Below, piece by piece: positions 7,231-15,485 of a stretch of DNA of 64,000 bases (its first letter is position 1; each line of letters opens with the position of its first letter). The stretch is from JAIBJN01 sp963839745 (lineage in GTDB: Bacteria; Actinomycetota; Thermoleophilia; Gaiellales; Gaiellaceae). Position numbers and translations under genes: made by a program. The notes under the pieces were generated by a model. That model was not told the origin of the DNA, searched no databases, and was given only the letters and a program-made list of their open reading frames with translations. The stretch covers positions 186,001-250,000 of the forward strand of contig CAWIWC010000005.1 of the NCBI GenBank assembly GCA_963839745.1, written 5' to 3'.

Positions 7231-9179
7231 TGGCGGTCGAGGTTCACGGCGCCGAGCACGCTCCCGTGCACGCCCCGCCGCCGCCGCGCCGAGGACTGCG
7301 GCGCCTGACCGGTCCCGGCTGGCTGCGCGTCCTCTGGACGATGCCGCTCGCCTGGGCCCTGGGGACGCTGCTGGTCATCGGCGCCCGCTCGGCGATGGGC
7401 TTCGAGCCGCTGTGGGAGCTGCCCGTCCTGATCGTCGTCTGGACGGTCGTCGTCCCGCTTGCGTTCCTCGCAGGCCTCGGCGGCTTCGACTACTGGGCGT
7501 ACTGGATCTCCGGCAAGCCGACCCGGCCCGAGGACCACTCCAGCCACGGCGCGCGGACGTGGAAGGACTACTTCCGCGTCAACACCGACCACAAGGTGAT
7601 CGGGATCCAGTACCTGGTCACGACGATCTTCTTCTTCGTCGCGGCCGGGCTGATGGCGATGTTCATGCGCGCCGAGCTCGCGCGCCCCGGCATGCAGTAC
7701 GTGGACACGAACACGTTCAACGGGCTCTTCTCGGTGCACGCCTCGCTGATGATCTTCCTCTTCATCATCCCGGCGTTCGCGGGGCTCGGGAACTACGTGA
7801 TCCCGCTGATGATCGGCGCGCCGGACATGGCGTTCCCGCGCCTGAACGCGCTCTCGTTCTGGCTGCTGCCCATCGCCGGCCTGATCATGCTGTCGAGCTA
7901 CCTGGTGCCGGAGGGAGGCGCGTTCGCCGCGGGGTGGACGAACTACGTCCCGTTAGCGGTGCAACAGGCGGACGGCAACCTCATGTTCCAGATGGGCGTC
8001 CAGTGGGCCGGTGCGTCCTCGATCATGACCGCGCTCAACTTCCTGGTCACGATCATCACCATGCGTGCGCCCGGAATGTCCTTCTGGCGCATGCCGCTCC
8101 TGGTCTGGGCGAACTTCGCCACGTCGACGCTGGTCGTGCTGGCGACCCCGTTCGTGGCCGGCTCCCAGTTCTTCATCATGTTCGACCGGGTCCTGCACAC
8201 GAACTTCTTCAACCCGGACCTCGGGGGCGACATCGTCGCCTACCAGCACATCTTCTGGTTCTACTCGCACCCGGCCGTCTACATCATGATGCTGCCCGGC
8301 TTCGGCATCGCCTCGGAGGTGATCTCCGTCTTCGCGCGGAAGCCGATTTTCGGCTACCGGCTGATGGCCCTCTCGCTGATGGCGATCCTCATCCTCGGGT
8401 TCTCGGTCTGGGCGCACCACATGTTCGTGTCCGGCATGCAGCCGTGGATCCGCATCCCGATGATGGTGACGACGCTGGTGATTGCGGTCCCAACCGGGAT
8501 CAAGGTCTTCAGCTGGCTGGCGACGCTGTGGGAGGGGCGTCTGCACTTCAAGACGCCCATGCTGTTCGCACTGGGCTTCGTGTCGATGTTCGTGATCGGC
8601 GGCCTCTCCGGCATCTATCTCGGCTCGGTCCCGGTCGACATCCACGCGAGCGACACGTACTTCGTCGTCGCCCACATCCACTACGTGCTCTTCGGCGGCT
8701 CGCTCTTCACGATCTTCGCGGGCATCTACTACTGGTATCCGAAGATGACCGGGCGGATGTACAACGAGCGCCTCGGCCAGATTCACTTCTGGCTGACGTT
8801 CGTGGGCTTCAACGTCACCTTCTTCCCGATGCACTGGGTCGGCCTCCAGGGGATGCCGAGACGCGTGGCCGACTACGCGCCCGAGTTCGGGAACTGGAAC
8901 ATGGTCATCTCGATCGCGTCGTTCGGGCTGGGCGCCTCGACGATCGTGTTCCTCTACAACATGATCGTGAGCTGGCGCCGCGGCGAGCCGGCCCCGGCCA
9001 ACCCGTGGCGGGCGCTGACGCTCGAGTGGCAGGTCTCCTCGCCGCCGCCCATCTTCAACTTCGACGAGATCCCACAGGTGGTCGGGAGCCCGTACGAGTA
9101 CGGCGTGCGCGGCGCGCGCCACGCGGTGCTGAACGGCGACCGCGCCCAGGTCGAGGAACGCGAGAAGGTCGAGGCATGA
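7230..9179 (+). CDS. ctaD: cytochrome c oxidase subunit I
   Basis: 649 residues with an N-terminal extension of about 110 residues carrying two extra hydrophobic segments before the conserved core begins (NTDHKVIGIQYL). Haem and copper ligands are visible: VHASLM (low-spin haem His), HPAVYIMMLPGFG (CuB His and cross-linked Tyr), AHHMFVSG (CuB His pair) and VAHIHYVLFGG (haem His residues). It is the catalytic haem-copper subunit reducing O2 to water and pumping protons. Its GTG overlaps the ctaC stop and its stop overlaps the next ATG (ATGA), so the operon is tightly coupled. Confidence 0.96.
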   Translation: MAVEVHGAEHAPVHAPPPPRRGLRRLTGPGWLRVLWTMPLAWALGTLLVIGARSAMGFEPLWELPVLIVVWTVVVPLAFLAGLGGFDYWAYWISGKPTRPEDHSSHGARTWKDYFRVNTDHKVIGIQYLVTTIFFFVAAGLMAMFMRAELARPGMQYVDTNTFNGLFSVHASLMIFLFIIPAFAGLGNYVIPLMIGAPDMAFPRLNALSFWLLPIAGLIMLSSYLVPEGGAFAAGWTNYVPLAVQQADGNLMFQMGVQWAGASSIMTALNFLVTIITMRAPGMSFWRMPLLVWANFATSTLVVLATPFVAGSQFFIMFDRVLHTNFFNPDLGGDIVAYQHIFWFYSHPAVYIMMLPGFGIASEVISVFARKPIFGYRLMALSLMAILILGFSVWAHHMFVSGMQPWIRIPMMVTTLVIAVPTGIKVFSWLATLWEGRLHFKTPMLFALGFVSMFVIGGLSGIYLGSVPVDIHASDTYFVVAHIHYVLFGGSLFTIFAGIYYWYPKMTGRMYNERLGQIHFWLTFVGFNVTFFPMHWVGLQGMPRRVADYAPEFGNWNMVISIASFGLGASTIVFLYNMIVSWRRGEPAPANPWRALTLEWQVSSPPPIFNFDEIPQVVGSPYEYGVRGARHAVLNGDRAQVEEREKVEA

Positions 9180-10048
9180 GCGACGTCGACCCGTACGCGG
9201 AGAAGGCGCCCGAGCCGGCCGCCGAGCGGCCGAGACACATCCTCGTCCTCGCGAACGAGACGGTGGCGGGGAAGACGCTCCTGGACGCGATCGAGGAGCG
9301 CGCGGCCTCGGGCCCGATCCGGGTGACTGTGGTCTCGCCCCAGAACGACCCGCGCGCGGGCTACGTCGTCTACGAGGAGAGCCGCCGCTCGAGCGCCGAT
9401 CGCCGGCTGCGCAGGACGCTCGACCTCCTGCACGAGGCAGGGATCGCGGCCCGGGGCGCCGTCGTCGACCCGGATCCGCTCCAGGCCTTGCGCGACGCGC
9501 TGCACCAGTACGCGCCCGTCGACGAGGTGATCATCTCCACGCATCCCGGCGCGGTTCGCTCGAGCTGGCTGCGCGCAGGCCTCGTCGACCGCGCGCGCAA
9601 GGCGGCCGGCGAGATCCCGGTCTCGCACGTCGAGGTCGACCTCACGTCCGGGCGCGAGCGCACGCACGTGCTCGTGATCGCGAACCAGACGATCGTCGGC
9701 GGCCCGCTGCTCGAGGCGCTCCGCGAGCGCGCGCAGGGCGGCCCCGTGGAGTTCACGCTCGTCGCCCCGGCTGATCAGCCCGGGGTCCAGCGGCGGCTCG
9801 ACCTCGCCCTCGCCGAGCTGAAGGCGTTGGGGATCGAAGCGACAGGCCACCTCGGCGATCCGGACCCCGTCACGGCGGCGCTGAACGTCGTCCACGACGA
9901 GCAGGTGGACGAGATCATCGTCTCGACGTTCCCGGAGGCGAGCTCGGGCTGGCTGCGCCGCAACGTCGTCGGCCGTATCGAGAGCGGTGCAGAGCTCCCC
10001 GTCAAGCACGTCGTCGTCGCGCCCGAGCAGACGGAGGCGCTCACGTAG
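9176..10048 (+). CDS. tandem universal-stress-like protein in the oxidase operon
   Basis: 290 residues starting at the ATG that overlaps the ctaD stop. Two homologous alpha/beta domains: about 20-150 (ILVLANETVAGKTLLDAIEER, VDEVIISTHPG, SSWLRAGLVDRAR) and about 162-285 (VLVIANQTIVGGPLLEALRER, VDEIIVSTFPE, SGWLRRNVVGRIE). Each repeat ends with a valine-rich HVEVDL/HVVVAP strand. The fold resembles universal stress proteins, but the usual ATP-binding G-x2-G-x9-GS is not evident. It is soluble with no signal. Its position between subunits I and III suggests a role linked to oxidase assembly or regulation; that is inference only. Confidence 0.7.
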   Translation: MSDVDPYAEKAPEPAAERPRHILVLANETVAGKTLLDAIEERAASGPIRVTVVSPQNDPRAGYVVYEESRRSSADRRLRRTLDLLHEAGIAARGAVVDPDPLQALRDALHQYAPVDEVIISTHPGAVRSSWLRAGLVDRARKAAGEIPVSHVEVDLTSGRERTHVLVIANQTIVGGPLLEALRERAQGGPVEFTLVAPADQPGVQRRLDLALAELKALGIEATGHLGDPDPVTAALNVVHDEQVDEIIVSTFPEASSGWLRRNVVGRIESGAELPVKHVVVAPEQTEALT

Positions 10049-10050
10049 CC

Positions 10051-10656
10051 ATGGCCACCGCTGAGCACGCACACGACCACCCTCCTGTAGCGCATCAGAG
10101 CTCGCGGGTCGACTCGCGCCTCCTCGGGATCTACTTCTTCATCGCGTCCGAGGTGATGCTCTTCGGCTCGTTCTTCAGCGCGTACTTCTTCGCGCGCGTG
10201 GTGGTCGGAGGCGACGAGGGCTGGCCGCCGCCGGGCTACGAGCTGCCCGTCTACCTGGCCTTCCTGAACACGGTCATCCTGGTCACGTCGAGCTTCACGA
10301 TGCACTGGGCGCTCCAGTCCGTGAAGCGCGGCAACCGCTCGGGGCTGATCGCCGGGCTGACGCTCACGTTCCTGCTCGGGCTCACGTTCCTGCTCATCCA
10401 GGCGCGCGAATACACGCGCCTCGGCTTTGCGCCGTACGACAACGCCTTCGGGTCGACCTTCTACGGGCTCACCGGGCTTCACGGCGCGCACGTCTTCATC
10501 GGGCTGAACCTGCTGCTCTACGCCCTGATCCGTTCGACGAAGGGCCACTTCGGCCCCGAGACGGAGAAGCACCTGGGCGTCGAGCTGCCAGGGATCTATT
10601 GGCACTTCGTCGACGTAATGTGGATCATCGTGTACGTCACGGTCTACGTGATCTAG
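10051..10656 (+). CDS. ctaE: cytochrome c oxidase subunit III
   Basis: 201 residues with about five membrane helices; motifs FFIASEVMLFGSFFSAYF, LHGAHVFIGL and GIYWHFVDVMWIIVYV are diagnostic for subunit III of haem-copper oxidases. The length suits the short five-helix bacterial form. It begins two bases after the stress-like protein and is followed by another gene of the same stress-like family. Structural subunit of the caa3 oxidase. Confidence 0.95.
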   Translation: MATAEHAHDHPPVAHQSSRVDSRLLGIYFFIASEVMLFGSFFSAYFFARVVVGGDEGWPPPGYELPVYLAFLNTVILVTSSFTMHWALQSVKRGNRSGLIAGLTLTFLLGLTFLLIQAREYTRLGFAPYDNAFGSTFYGLTGLHGAHVFIGLNLLLYALIRSTKGHFGPETEKHLGVELPGIYWHFVDVMWIIVYVTVYVI

Positions 10657-10684
10657 CGCTGTAGGCCGGCACAAGGAGGCGCCT

Positions 10685-11323
10685 ATGCGCAACCCGTTCC
10701 GGAGCGAAGCTGAGGCCTTCAGCTTCGTGCTCGTGTGCGCGGGGCTCTTCGCCGTCGTTGCGGTGGCGGGAGTCCTCTTCGGCGGCTGGGTCGCACTCGG
10801 GGTCTTCCTCGTCCTCGCCGTCGGGCTCGCGTTCTACATCAAGGGCGCGCCGAAGGAGGCCGAGCGGCCCGTGCTCGCGCACGGAGGCGGCGAGCGGCGC
10901 TGCATCCTCGTCGTGGCGAACGAGACCGTCGCCGGCCGCGCCCTGCGCGGGGAGGTCGTCCGCCGGGCCGAGGGCGACGCCGACGTGCTCGTCGTCTGCC
11001 CCGCGCTCAACTCGCCCCTCCGCCACTGGGCCTCGGACGAGGACGGTGCGCGGGCGCTCGCCCACGACCGCCTGGAGGAGTCGCTGGGCGCACTCTCCGC
11101 CGCCGGCGTCGAGGCCAGAGGCGAGGTCGGCGACGCCGACCCTATCCAGGCGATGGACGATGCGCTACGGACGTTCGGCGCAGACGAGATCATCATCTCG
11201 ACGCACCCGCCGGGGCGCTCGAACTGGCTCGAGAAGAAGATCCTCGCGCGCGCGCAGGAGCGCTACGACGTGCCCATCACGCACGTCGTCGTCGACCTCG
11301 AAGCCGAGCGCGAGGCCGGCTAG
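10685..11323 (+). CDS. membrane-anchored universal-stress-like protein, possible oxidase subunit IV fusion
   Basis: 212 residues. Residues 1-55 hold two membrane helices (FSFVLVCAGLFAVVAVAG; VALGVFLVLAVGLAFYI), the size and position of a small actinobacterial oxidase subunit IV. Residues about 70-208 are one copy of the domain present twice in the gene at 9176 (CILVVANETVAGRAL, ADEIIISTHPPGRSNWLEKKI, THVVVDLE). It has a strong AAGGAGG site before the ATG. The protein would tether the stress-like domain to the oxidase on the cytoplasmic face. The stop overlaps the convergent cytochrome gene. Confidence 0.65.
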   Translation: MRNPFRSEAEAFSFVLVCAGLFAVVAVAGVLFGGWVALGVFLVLAVGLAFYIKGAPKEAERPVLAHGGGERRCILVVANETVAGRALRGEVVRRAEGDADVLVVCPALNSPLRHWASDEDGARALAHDRLEESLGALSAAGVEARGEVGDADPIQAMDDALRTFGADEIIISTHPPGRSNWLEKKILARAQERYDVPITHVVVDLEAEREAG

Positions 11324-11754
11324 CCCGAGGTCTCGGCGGTCGTCGTCTCAGCGGTCGTCGTGCCGCTGTCGCCGCTCGGGTCGCATCCCTCGATGTCCTT
11401 CCCGGCGACGCTCGCAACGTAGGCCGCCACGTCGACTGCGTCCTGGCCCATGACGATGTCCGCCGGCATCGGCGGCGCGGCGAGGTCGATCTGCCCGAGG
11501 ACGACCGAGTAGAGCGTGTCCTCGGCGAAGCCCTGCTTGCACGACCAACCGAGCGCGGTGTCGAGGTTCGGCCCGACGTTAGCCATCGTGCCCGCGTCGG
11601 CCAGTGTGTGGCACGACGCGCAGTTCTGGACGAAGAGCTCTTTCCCGTTCCCCGTGTTGGCGCCCTCCATCCCGGTGACCTCGTCGTCACCTCCGCAGCC
11701 CGCAAAGCCCAGGGCGGCAAGCGCGAGGAGGAGGACGGCGAGCCGGCGCGTCAC
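11320..11754 (-). CDS. lipoprotein mono-haem cytochrome c
   Basis: 144 residues. A signal peptide ends in lipobox GFAGC (Cys20). One CASCH haem site near residue 47, with HTLADAGTMANVGPNL after it, and a Met in APPMPADIVMG as the likely sixth ligand. The C-terminus is a Thr/Glu-rich tail. It closely resembles the cytochrome domain fused to CtaC (CGSCHTLADAGTTGEVGPNL), suggesting duplication. It probably carries electrons to the adjacent oxidase on the outer membrane face. Convergent with the oxidase operon, overlapping by four bases. Confidence 0.88.
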   Translation of the reverse strand: MTRRLAVLLLALAALGFAGCGGDDEVTGMEGANTGNGKELFVQNCASCHTLADAGTMANVGPNLDTALGWSCKQGFAEDTLYSVVLGQIDLAAPPMPADIVMGQDAVDVAAYVASVAGKDIEGCDPSGDSGTTTAETTTAETSG

Positions 11755-11757
11755 GGT

Positions 11758-12123
11758 CTACGGACGCGGTGCTCCGGCGGCGCCGACGCTCTCGAGCGCC
11801 TCCGCGCGGGTCTCGTGAATGGGGAAGACCCTGTTCAGCCCCGTGATCTCGAAGATCTTGGTGATGTTGCGGTCGCTGCAGACGATCGAGAGCTGCCCCT
11901 CGTTCGGCCGCAGCCGCTTGACCCCGCCGACGAGCACGCCGAGGGTCGTCGAGTCGATGAAGGTCGTGTCGGTGAGGTCGACGACGACGTGCTTCCCGCC
12001 CTTCTCGATCACGTCGAGGAGCTGCTGCTTGAACTCTGGCGCCGTGTAGAGGTCGATCTCGCCGGTCAGGGCGATCACGTAGACGTCGCCCCCGGCCTGC
12101 TCCGTCTTGATGTCGAAGTTCAT
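11758..12123 (-). CDS. STAS-domain protein (anti-anti-sigma factor family)
   Basis: 121 residues covering a whole STAS domain: VIALTGEIDLYTAPEFKQQL, VVVDLTDTTFIDSTTLGVLVG with the conserved Asp-Ser phosphorylation motif, and RPNEGQLSIVCSD. Such proteins relieve an anti-sigma kinase when unphosphorylated. No partner RsbW-type kinase is in the window, so the cognate sigma factor is unknown. ATG preceded by GAAGGGAG; upstream a TAGGGT box lies in a suitable place for a promoter. Confidence 0.9.
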   Translation of the reverse strand: MNFDIKTEQAGGDVYVIALTGEIDLYTAPEFKQQLLDVIEKGGKHVVVDLTDTTFIDSTTLGVLVGGVKRLRPNEGQLSIVCSDRNITKIFEITGLNRVFPIHETRAEALESVGAAGAPRP

Positions 12124-12165
12124 GTGCTCCCTTCCCGTGAGTCGCGGGTGCCTACCCTAACGGCT

Positions 12166-12978
12166 CTATTCCCCGTCCGACCCGTCCCCCGAACCACCGG
12201 CGCCCTCGTCGCCGGTACCGCCCTGGTCGATGCCCGCGATCACCTTGAGGCTCTCCACGCGCTGCTCGATGAGCTCGGCGTTCGGGTTGTTGGGAGCCTT
12301 GGCGAGGAACTCCTCGTAGGCCTCGATGGCGGTCTCGTAGTCCTGCGCGGCCTCCGAGGCCTGCGCGTACTGGAGGAAGATAAGGGGCTCGTCGTCCACG
12401 AGCTCGACCAGTTCGGCCAAGACGGCCTGCTGCAGGATCGCGTTGTTCTGCACCTCGGCGTTGGCCGTCTGTGCCCGCGCTTCCGCTTGCGCGCTGAGCG
12501 AGTCCGAGATCTCGTTGCCGAGGATCTCCTGAAGGAACGGGCTGTCGGTGGGGGCGAAGGTCTTGGGGAGTGAGGCCTCGGCGGCCTCGTTCGAGGCGAT
12601 GTCCGCGCGCTCCTGAGCGTCGCTGATCTTCTGCGAGTAGAGGGCCGCGAGCGTGCGGAGCGCGTCGGCGTCTTCGGGCCGCATGGTGCGGTAGCGCTCG
12701 AGTGACGCGATCGCCTCGTCGACCTCGCCCTCCTGCTGCGCGGCCGTCGCCAGGTCGAGGCGCGCCTGCGGGTCGTTCGGCTTCTCCTGCACGGCCTCGC
12801 GCGCGTCCTCGAGGTTCGGCGCGCCGGTCGTGGCCTCGCGGTTCAGGAGGTCGGAGAGGTAGTCGCCGATGCCCGAGCCGCCGGCGCCCACGCCGAAGAA
12901 GACGAAGCTGCCGGCGAAGGCGATTGCGAGGAAGAGGAAGACCCATTTCGCCCGACGCCGAAGCTTCGGGAAGAACAT
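12166..12978 (-). CDS. membrane-anchored TPR protein
   Basis: 270 residues from an ATG that shares one base with the stop of the amidohydrolase gene upstream. A basic start (MFFPKLRRRAKW) leads into a membrane helix at about 12-35. Tetratricopeptide-like repeats follow (DPQARLDLATAAQQEGEVDEAIASLERY near 80-110, and a second set near 200-245 with DYETAIEAYEEFLAKAPNNP). The tail is Gly/Asp/Ser-rich. It probably acts as a scaffold outside the membrane. Expressed with the Tat genes, but no direct role is shown. Confidence 0.75.
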   Translation of the reverse strand: MFFPKLRRRAKWVFLFLAIAFAGSFVFFGVGAGGSGIGDYLSDLLNREATTGAPNLEDAREAVQEKPNDPQARLDLATAAQQEGEVDEAIASLERYRTMRPEDADALRTLAALYSQKISDAQERADIASNEAAEASLPKTFAPTDSPFLQEILGNEISDSLSAQAEARAQTANAEVQNNAILQQAVLAELVELVDDEPLIFLQYAQASEAAQDYETAIEAYEEFLAKAPNNPNAELIEQRVESLKVIAGIDQGGTGDEGAGGSGDGSDGE

Positions 12979-14288
12979 CAGATCTTCGGCGCTGGCGGCG
13001 CTTCGCTGAGCAGGCGGCCGCGTGCGGCGCTTGCGCTGCGTCGAAGATCGTGCCACTCGAATCCTCCTTCCTCGTATCGAACCTCGCCGTCCACGAGGGT
13101 GAGGATCACCCGGTCTGGCGAGCCGCCGAAAACCACGGCGGTGGTTGGCTCCTCCCAGGGGAGGAACGGCGACCCGGCGAGCGAGACGACGGTCAGGTCG
13201 GCGCGCTTTCCGGGGGCGAGCGAGCCCGTCTCGGTGTCGAGCCCGAGCGCGCGCGCTGAGCCAAGAGTAGCGAGTTCCAGCGCCGCGTTCGCCGTTAGCG
13301 CGTCGGCGCGGCGCTCGCGGACGCGGGCCGTGTAGACGGCAGTCCGCATCTCCTCGAAGAGGTCGAACGACGGCGTCGACGCGGGGCTGTCGGTTCCCAG
13401 CCCGAGCCGGACGCCCGCAGCGCGCATCTCGGCGACCGGCGCGGCCCCGCAGCCGAGAATCGCATTCGAGCGCGGGCAGTGGGCGACGGCGACGTCGTGC
13501 TCGGCGAGGAGCGCGATCTCGTCGGCCTCCACATGGACGCAGTGCGCGGCGAGGACGTCGGGGCCGAGCAGCCCGCGTCCTGCGAGAAGGCGGATGCCGG
13601 TCTCGCCGGCCGGCTCGACGGGCACGCCCGGTGCCTCGGCGATGAGGCCGGTGCCGTGGAGGAGCCACTCCTGTTCGGCCTCGCTCTCGGCGAAGTGCGT
13701 CACGACGGGAAGCCCGAGCCCCCTGCAGGCCGCGTACACGTCCGCGGTGACGCTGTAGGGCGCATGGGGCGAGACGCCCAGCCTCACGCGGTCGGAGAGC
13801 GATGCGGAGATGCCCTCGCGCAGTTCCTCGAAGCGCTCGAGCGCGGCGTCCGGGTCGGCGCCGAAGACCTCGAGTGCCACGAGCGCGCGCAGGCCCAGCT
13901 CGTCGCACGCGGGCGCGGCCGCGCCCGTGAAGCTCGCGTCCGCCAGCGTGCCGATCCCCGAGCGCAGGCACTCGGCGGCGCCGAGCCGCGCGATCGCGAC
14001 GGCGTCGCCGTCGAGGAGCCGTGCCTTCCGCTGGATGTGCAGGGCGATCCAGGGCGCGAACGACAGCGTGTCCCCGAAGCCCGCGTAGACCGCGTACTCG
14101 AGGTGGGAGTGGGCGTTGACGAACGCGGGGACGATGATCGCGTCCTCGAAGCGGCGGCGCTCGCCCTCGAGGTCGCCGGCCGGCCCGACCGCGACGATTC
14201 TGTCCCCCTCGATCGCGACCCCGCCGTCGCGCACGGGCTCTCCCTCGACCGGGACGACCCAGTCGGCCTCGTAGACGACCGGGCTCAC
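12978..14288 (-). CDS. amidohydrolase/deaminase family enzyme (chlorohydrolase-like)
   Basis: 436 residues from a GTG overlapping the tatC stop. Metal-dependent hydrolase of the TIM-barrel amidohydrolase family: NAHSHLEY (first metal ligands), SPHAPYS, THFAESEAE, AAHCVHV and GTDSPAS (final Asp), then the composite beta domain (GKRADLTVV). The pattern fits the cytosine/guanine/SAH/aminofutalosine deaminase group; aminofutalosine deaminase for menaquinone synthesis is a plausible assignment, but no other menaquinone genes are near. Cytoplasmic. Confidence 0.82.
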   Translation of the reverse strand: MSPVVYEADWVVPVEGEPVRDGGVAIEGDRIVAVGPAGDLEGERRRFEDAIIVPAFVNAHSHLEYAVYAGFGDTLSFAPWIALHIQRKARLLDGDAVAIARLGAAECLRSGIGTLADASFTGAAAPACDELGLRALVALEVFGADPDAALERFEELREGISASLSDRVRLGVSPHAPYSVTADVYAACRGLGLPVVTHFAESEAEQEWLLHGTGLIAEAPGVPVEPAGETGIRLLAGRGLLGPDVLAAHCVHVEADEIALLAEHDVAVAHCPRSNAILGCGAAPVAEMRAAGVRLGLGTDSPASTPSFDLFEEMRTAVYTARVRERRADALTANAALELATLGSARALGLDTETGSLAPGKRADLTVVSLAGSPFLPWEEPTTAVVFGGSPDRVILTLVDGEVRYEEGGFEWHDLRRSASAARGRLLSEAPPAPKI

Positions 14289-15109
14289 TATTGCTCGGAG
14301 CTCGCGAACGCCTCTCGGCGGGCTGCGATCTGGTCGGCCCAGCGCTTCTCGAAGAAGGCCGCGACCCAGATTGACATCTCGAAGAGCAGGAGGATCGGGA
14401 TCGTCTGGATGGCGGTGGAGACGAAGTCGACGCCGGGCAGGAGCACGCCGGCGACCACGCAGAGCCCGAGGCCGATGCGGCGGTTCCGCCGCAGCTGCGC
14501 GGACGAGGTGATCCCGAGGCGCACGAGCGCGAGGATCACGATGGGTAGCTCGAAGAGGATGCCCATCCCGAAGATGCTGGTGGCAGCGAAGGAGTAGTAG
14601 GGCCCTGCGCGGATCTCGTTGCGATAGAGCTCGCTGTCGAAGTCCAGGAGGAAGGGGATCGCGGCCGGCAGCGCCACCCAGTACGCGAAGGAGGCGCCGG
14701 CGACGAAAAGCACCGTCCCCGCGATCACGAGCTTGGCGACCACCGCCTGGCTCGTCTCCTCGAACGCGGGCGCCAGGAAGCCCCACAGCTGCCAGAGCAG
14801 GATGGGCAGGGCAATTGCGAGTGCGGCGAGGAACGCCACCTTGAACGAGGTCGAGAACGCCTCGAGGGGGTTGAAGGTGAGCGGCTCGGGCCGCCGGCAG
14901 ACCTCGACGCCCGTCTCGGGCCCCGTGACGCAGCGGATCGGGAGCGGCCGGTTGAGCCAGCCGATGATCGTCGCGCGGAAGATCCACGTGAAGACGAGGG
15001 CGCCGATCAGCGCGACGCCGGAGATGATGATGCGCGTGCGAAGCTCGTCGAGGTGCTCGACCAGCGTGACGCGGTCGGCATGCCCGAGGCGCCGCGGCAG
15101 GCGGGGCAT
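14288..15109 (-). CDS. tatC: Sec-independent translocase subunit TatC
   Basis: 273 residues, six membrane helices. Conserved cytoplasmic start MTLVEHLDELRTRII-type sequence (here VTLVEHLDELRTRI at about 14-27), a first periplasmic loop with NPLEAFSTSFKVAF, and the fifth/sixth helix region FELPIVILALVRLG. TatC recognises twin-arginine signals and forms the export complex with TatA. It lies nine bases downstream of tatA and overlaps the amidohydrolase start, so the unit is tatA-tatC-amidohydrolase-TPR. Confidence 0.95.
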   Translation of the reverse strand: MPRLPRRLGHADRVTLVEHLDELRTRIIISGVALIGALVFTWIFRATIIGWLNRPLPIRCVTGPETGVEVCRRPEPLTFNPLEAFSTSFKVAFLAALAIALPILLWQLWGFLAPAFEETSQAVVAKLVIAGTVLFVAGASFAYWVALPAAIPFLLDFDSELYRNEIRAGPYYSFAATSIFGMGILFELPIVILALVRLGITSSAQLRRNRRIGLGLCVVAGVLLPGVDFVSTAIQTIPILLLFEMSIWVAAFFEKRWADQIAARREAFASSEQ

Positions 15110-15118
15110 CGGAGGTCC

Positions 15119-15370
15119 CTAGGTCTTGCTGCTCGGGACCCGCTCGTCCTCGGGCTGCTTCGTGCGGTCCTCGGACGTGACGGTGGAGGCGGGCTCGGCG
15201 AGCTCGACGCGCTCGGGCTCGTCGTCTTGATTCCCCGTGAGCGAGTCCTTGAACTCGCGGATTCCGTGACCGATCGAGCGGCCCATCTCCGGGAGTCGCT
15301 TGGGGCCGAAGATGAGGAGCAGGACGAGCAGGATGATGACGATTCCCTGCCAGCCGATGTTTCCGGGCAT
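15119..15370 (-). CDS. tatA: Sec-independent translocase subunit TatA
   Basis: 83 residues: an N-terminal membrane helix (IVIILLVLLLIFG), the FGPKRLPEMGRSIG hinge and amphipathic helix, and a long acidic polar tail. This is the normal TatA/E layout; TatB-like proteins are usually longer. It forms the pore-like element of the twin-arginine pathway with the adjacent tatC. Confidence 0.93.
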   Translation of the reverse strand: MPGNIGWQGIVIILLVLLLIFGPKRLPEMGRSIGHGIREFKDSLTGNQDDEPERVELAEPASTVTSEDRTKQPEDERVPSSKT

Positions 15371-15485
15371 GGGCTCAGGATACCAGCATGAGGGCGCAGG
15401 GCCGCCACACGCCAGTCGCTACACTGTCCTTGTCACGAAGCGGCTCGCGAGGCCGTTTCCAGATAGACACCGGGGTGTTACAAGC
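15371..15485 (+). promoter_or_regulatory. divergent tatA/suf promoter region
   Basis: 115 bases between tatA (minus) and sufC (plus). TACACT at 15420-15425 is a likely -10 for the suf operon, about 60 bases before the sufC ATG. A short palindrome ACACC-GG-GGTGT at 15467-15478 sits next to the start and could be an operator. No SufR or IscR gene is in the window. Confidence 0.35.
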
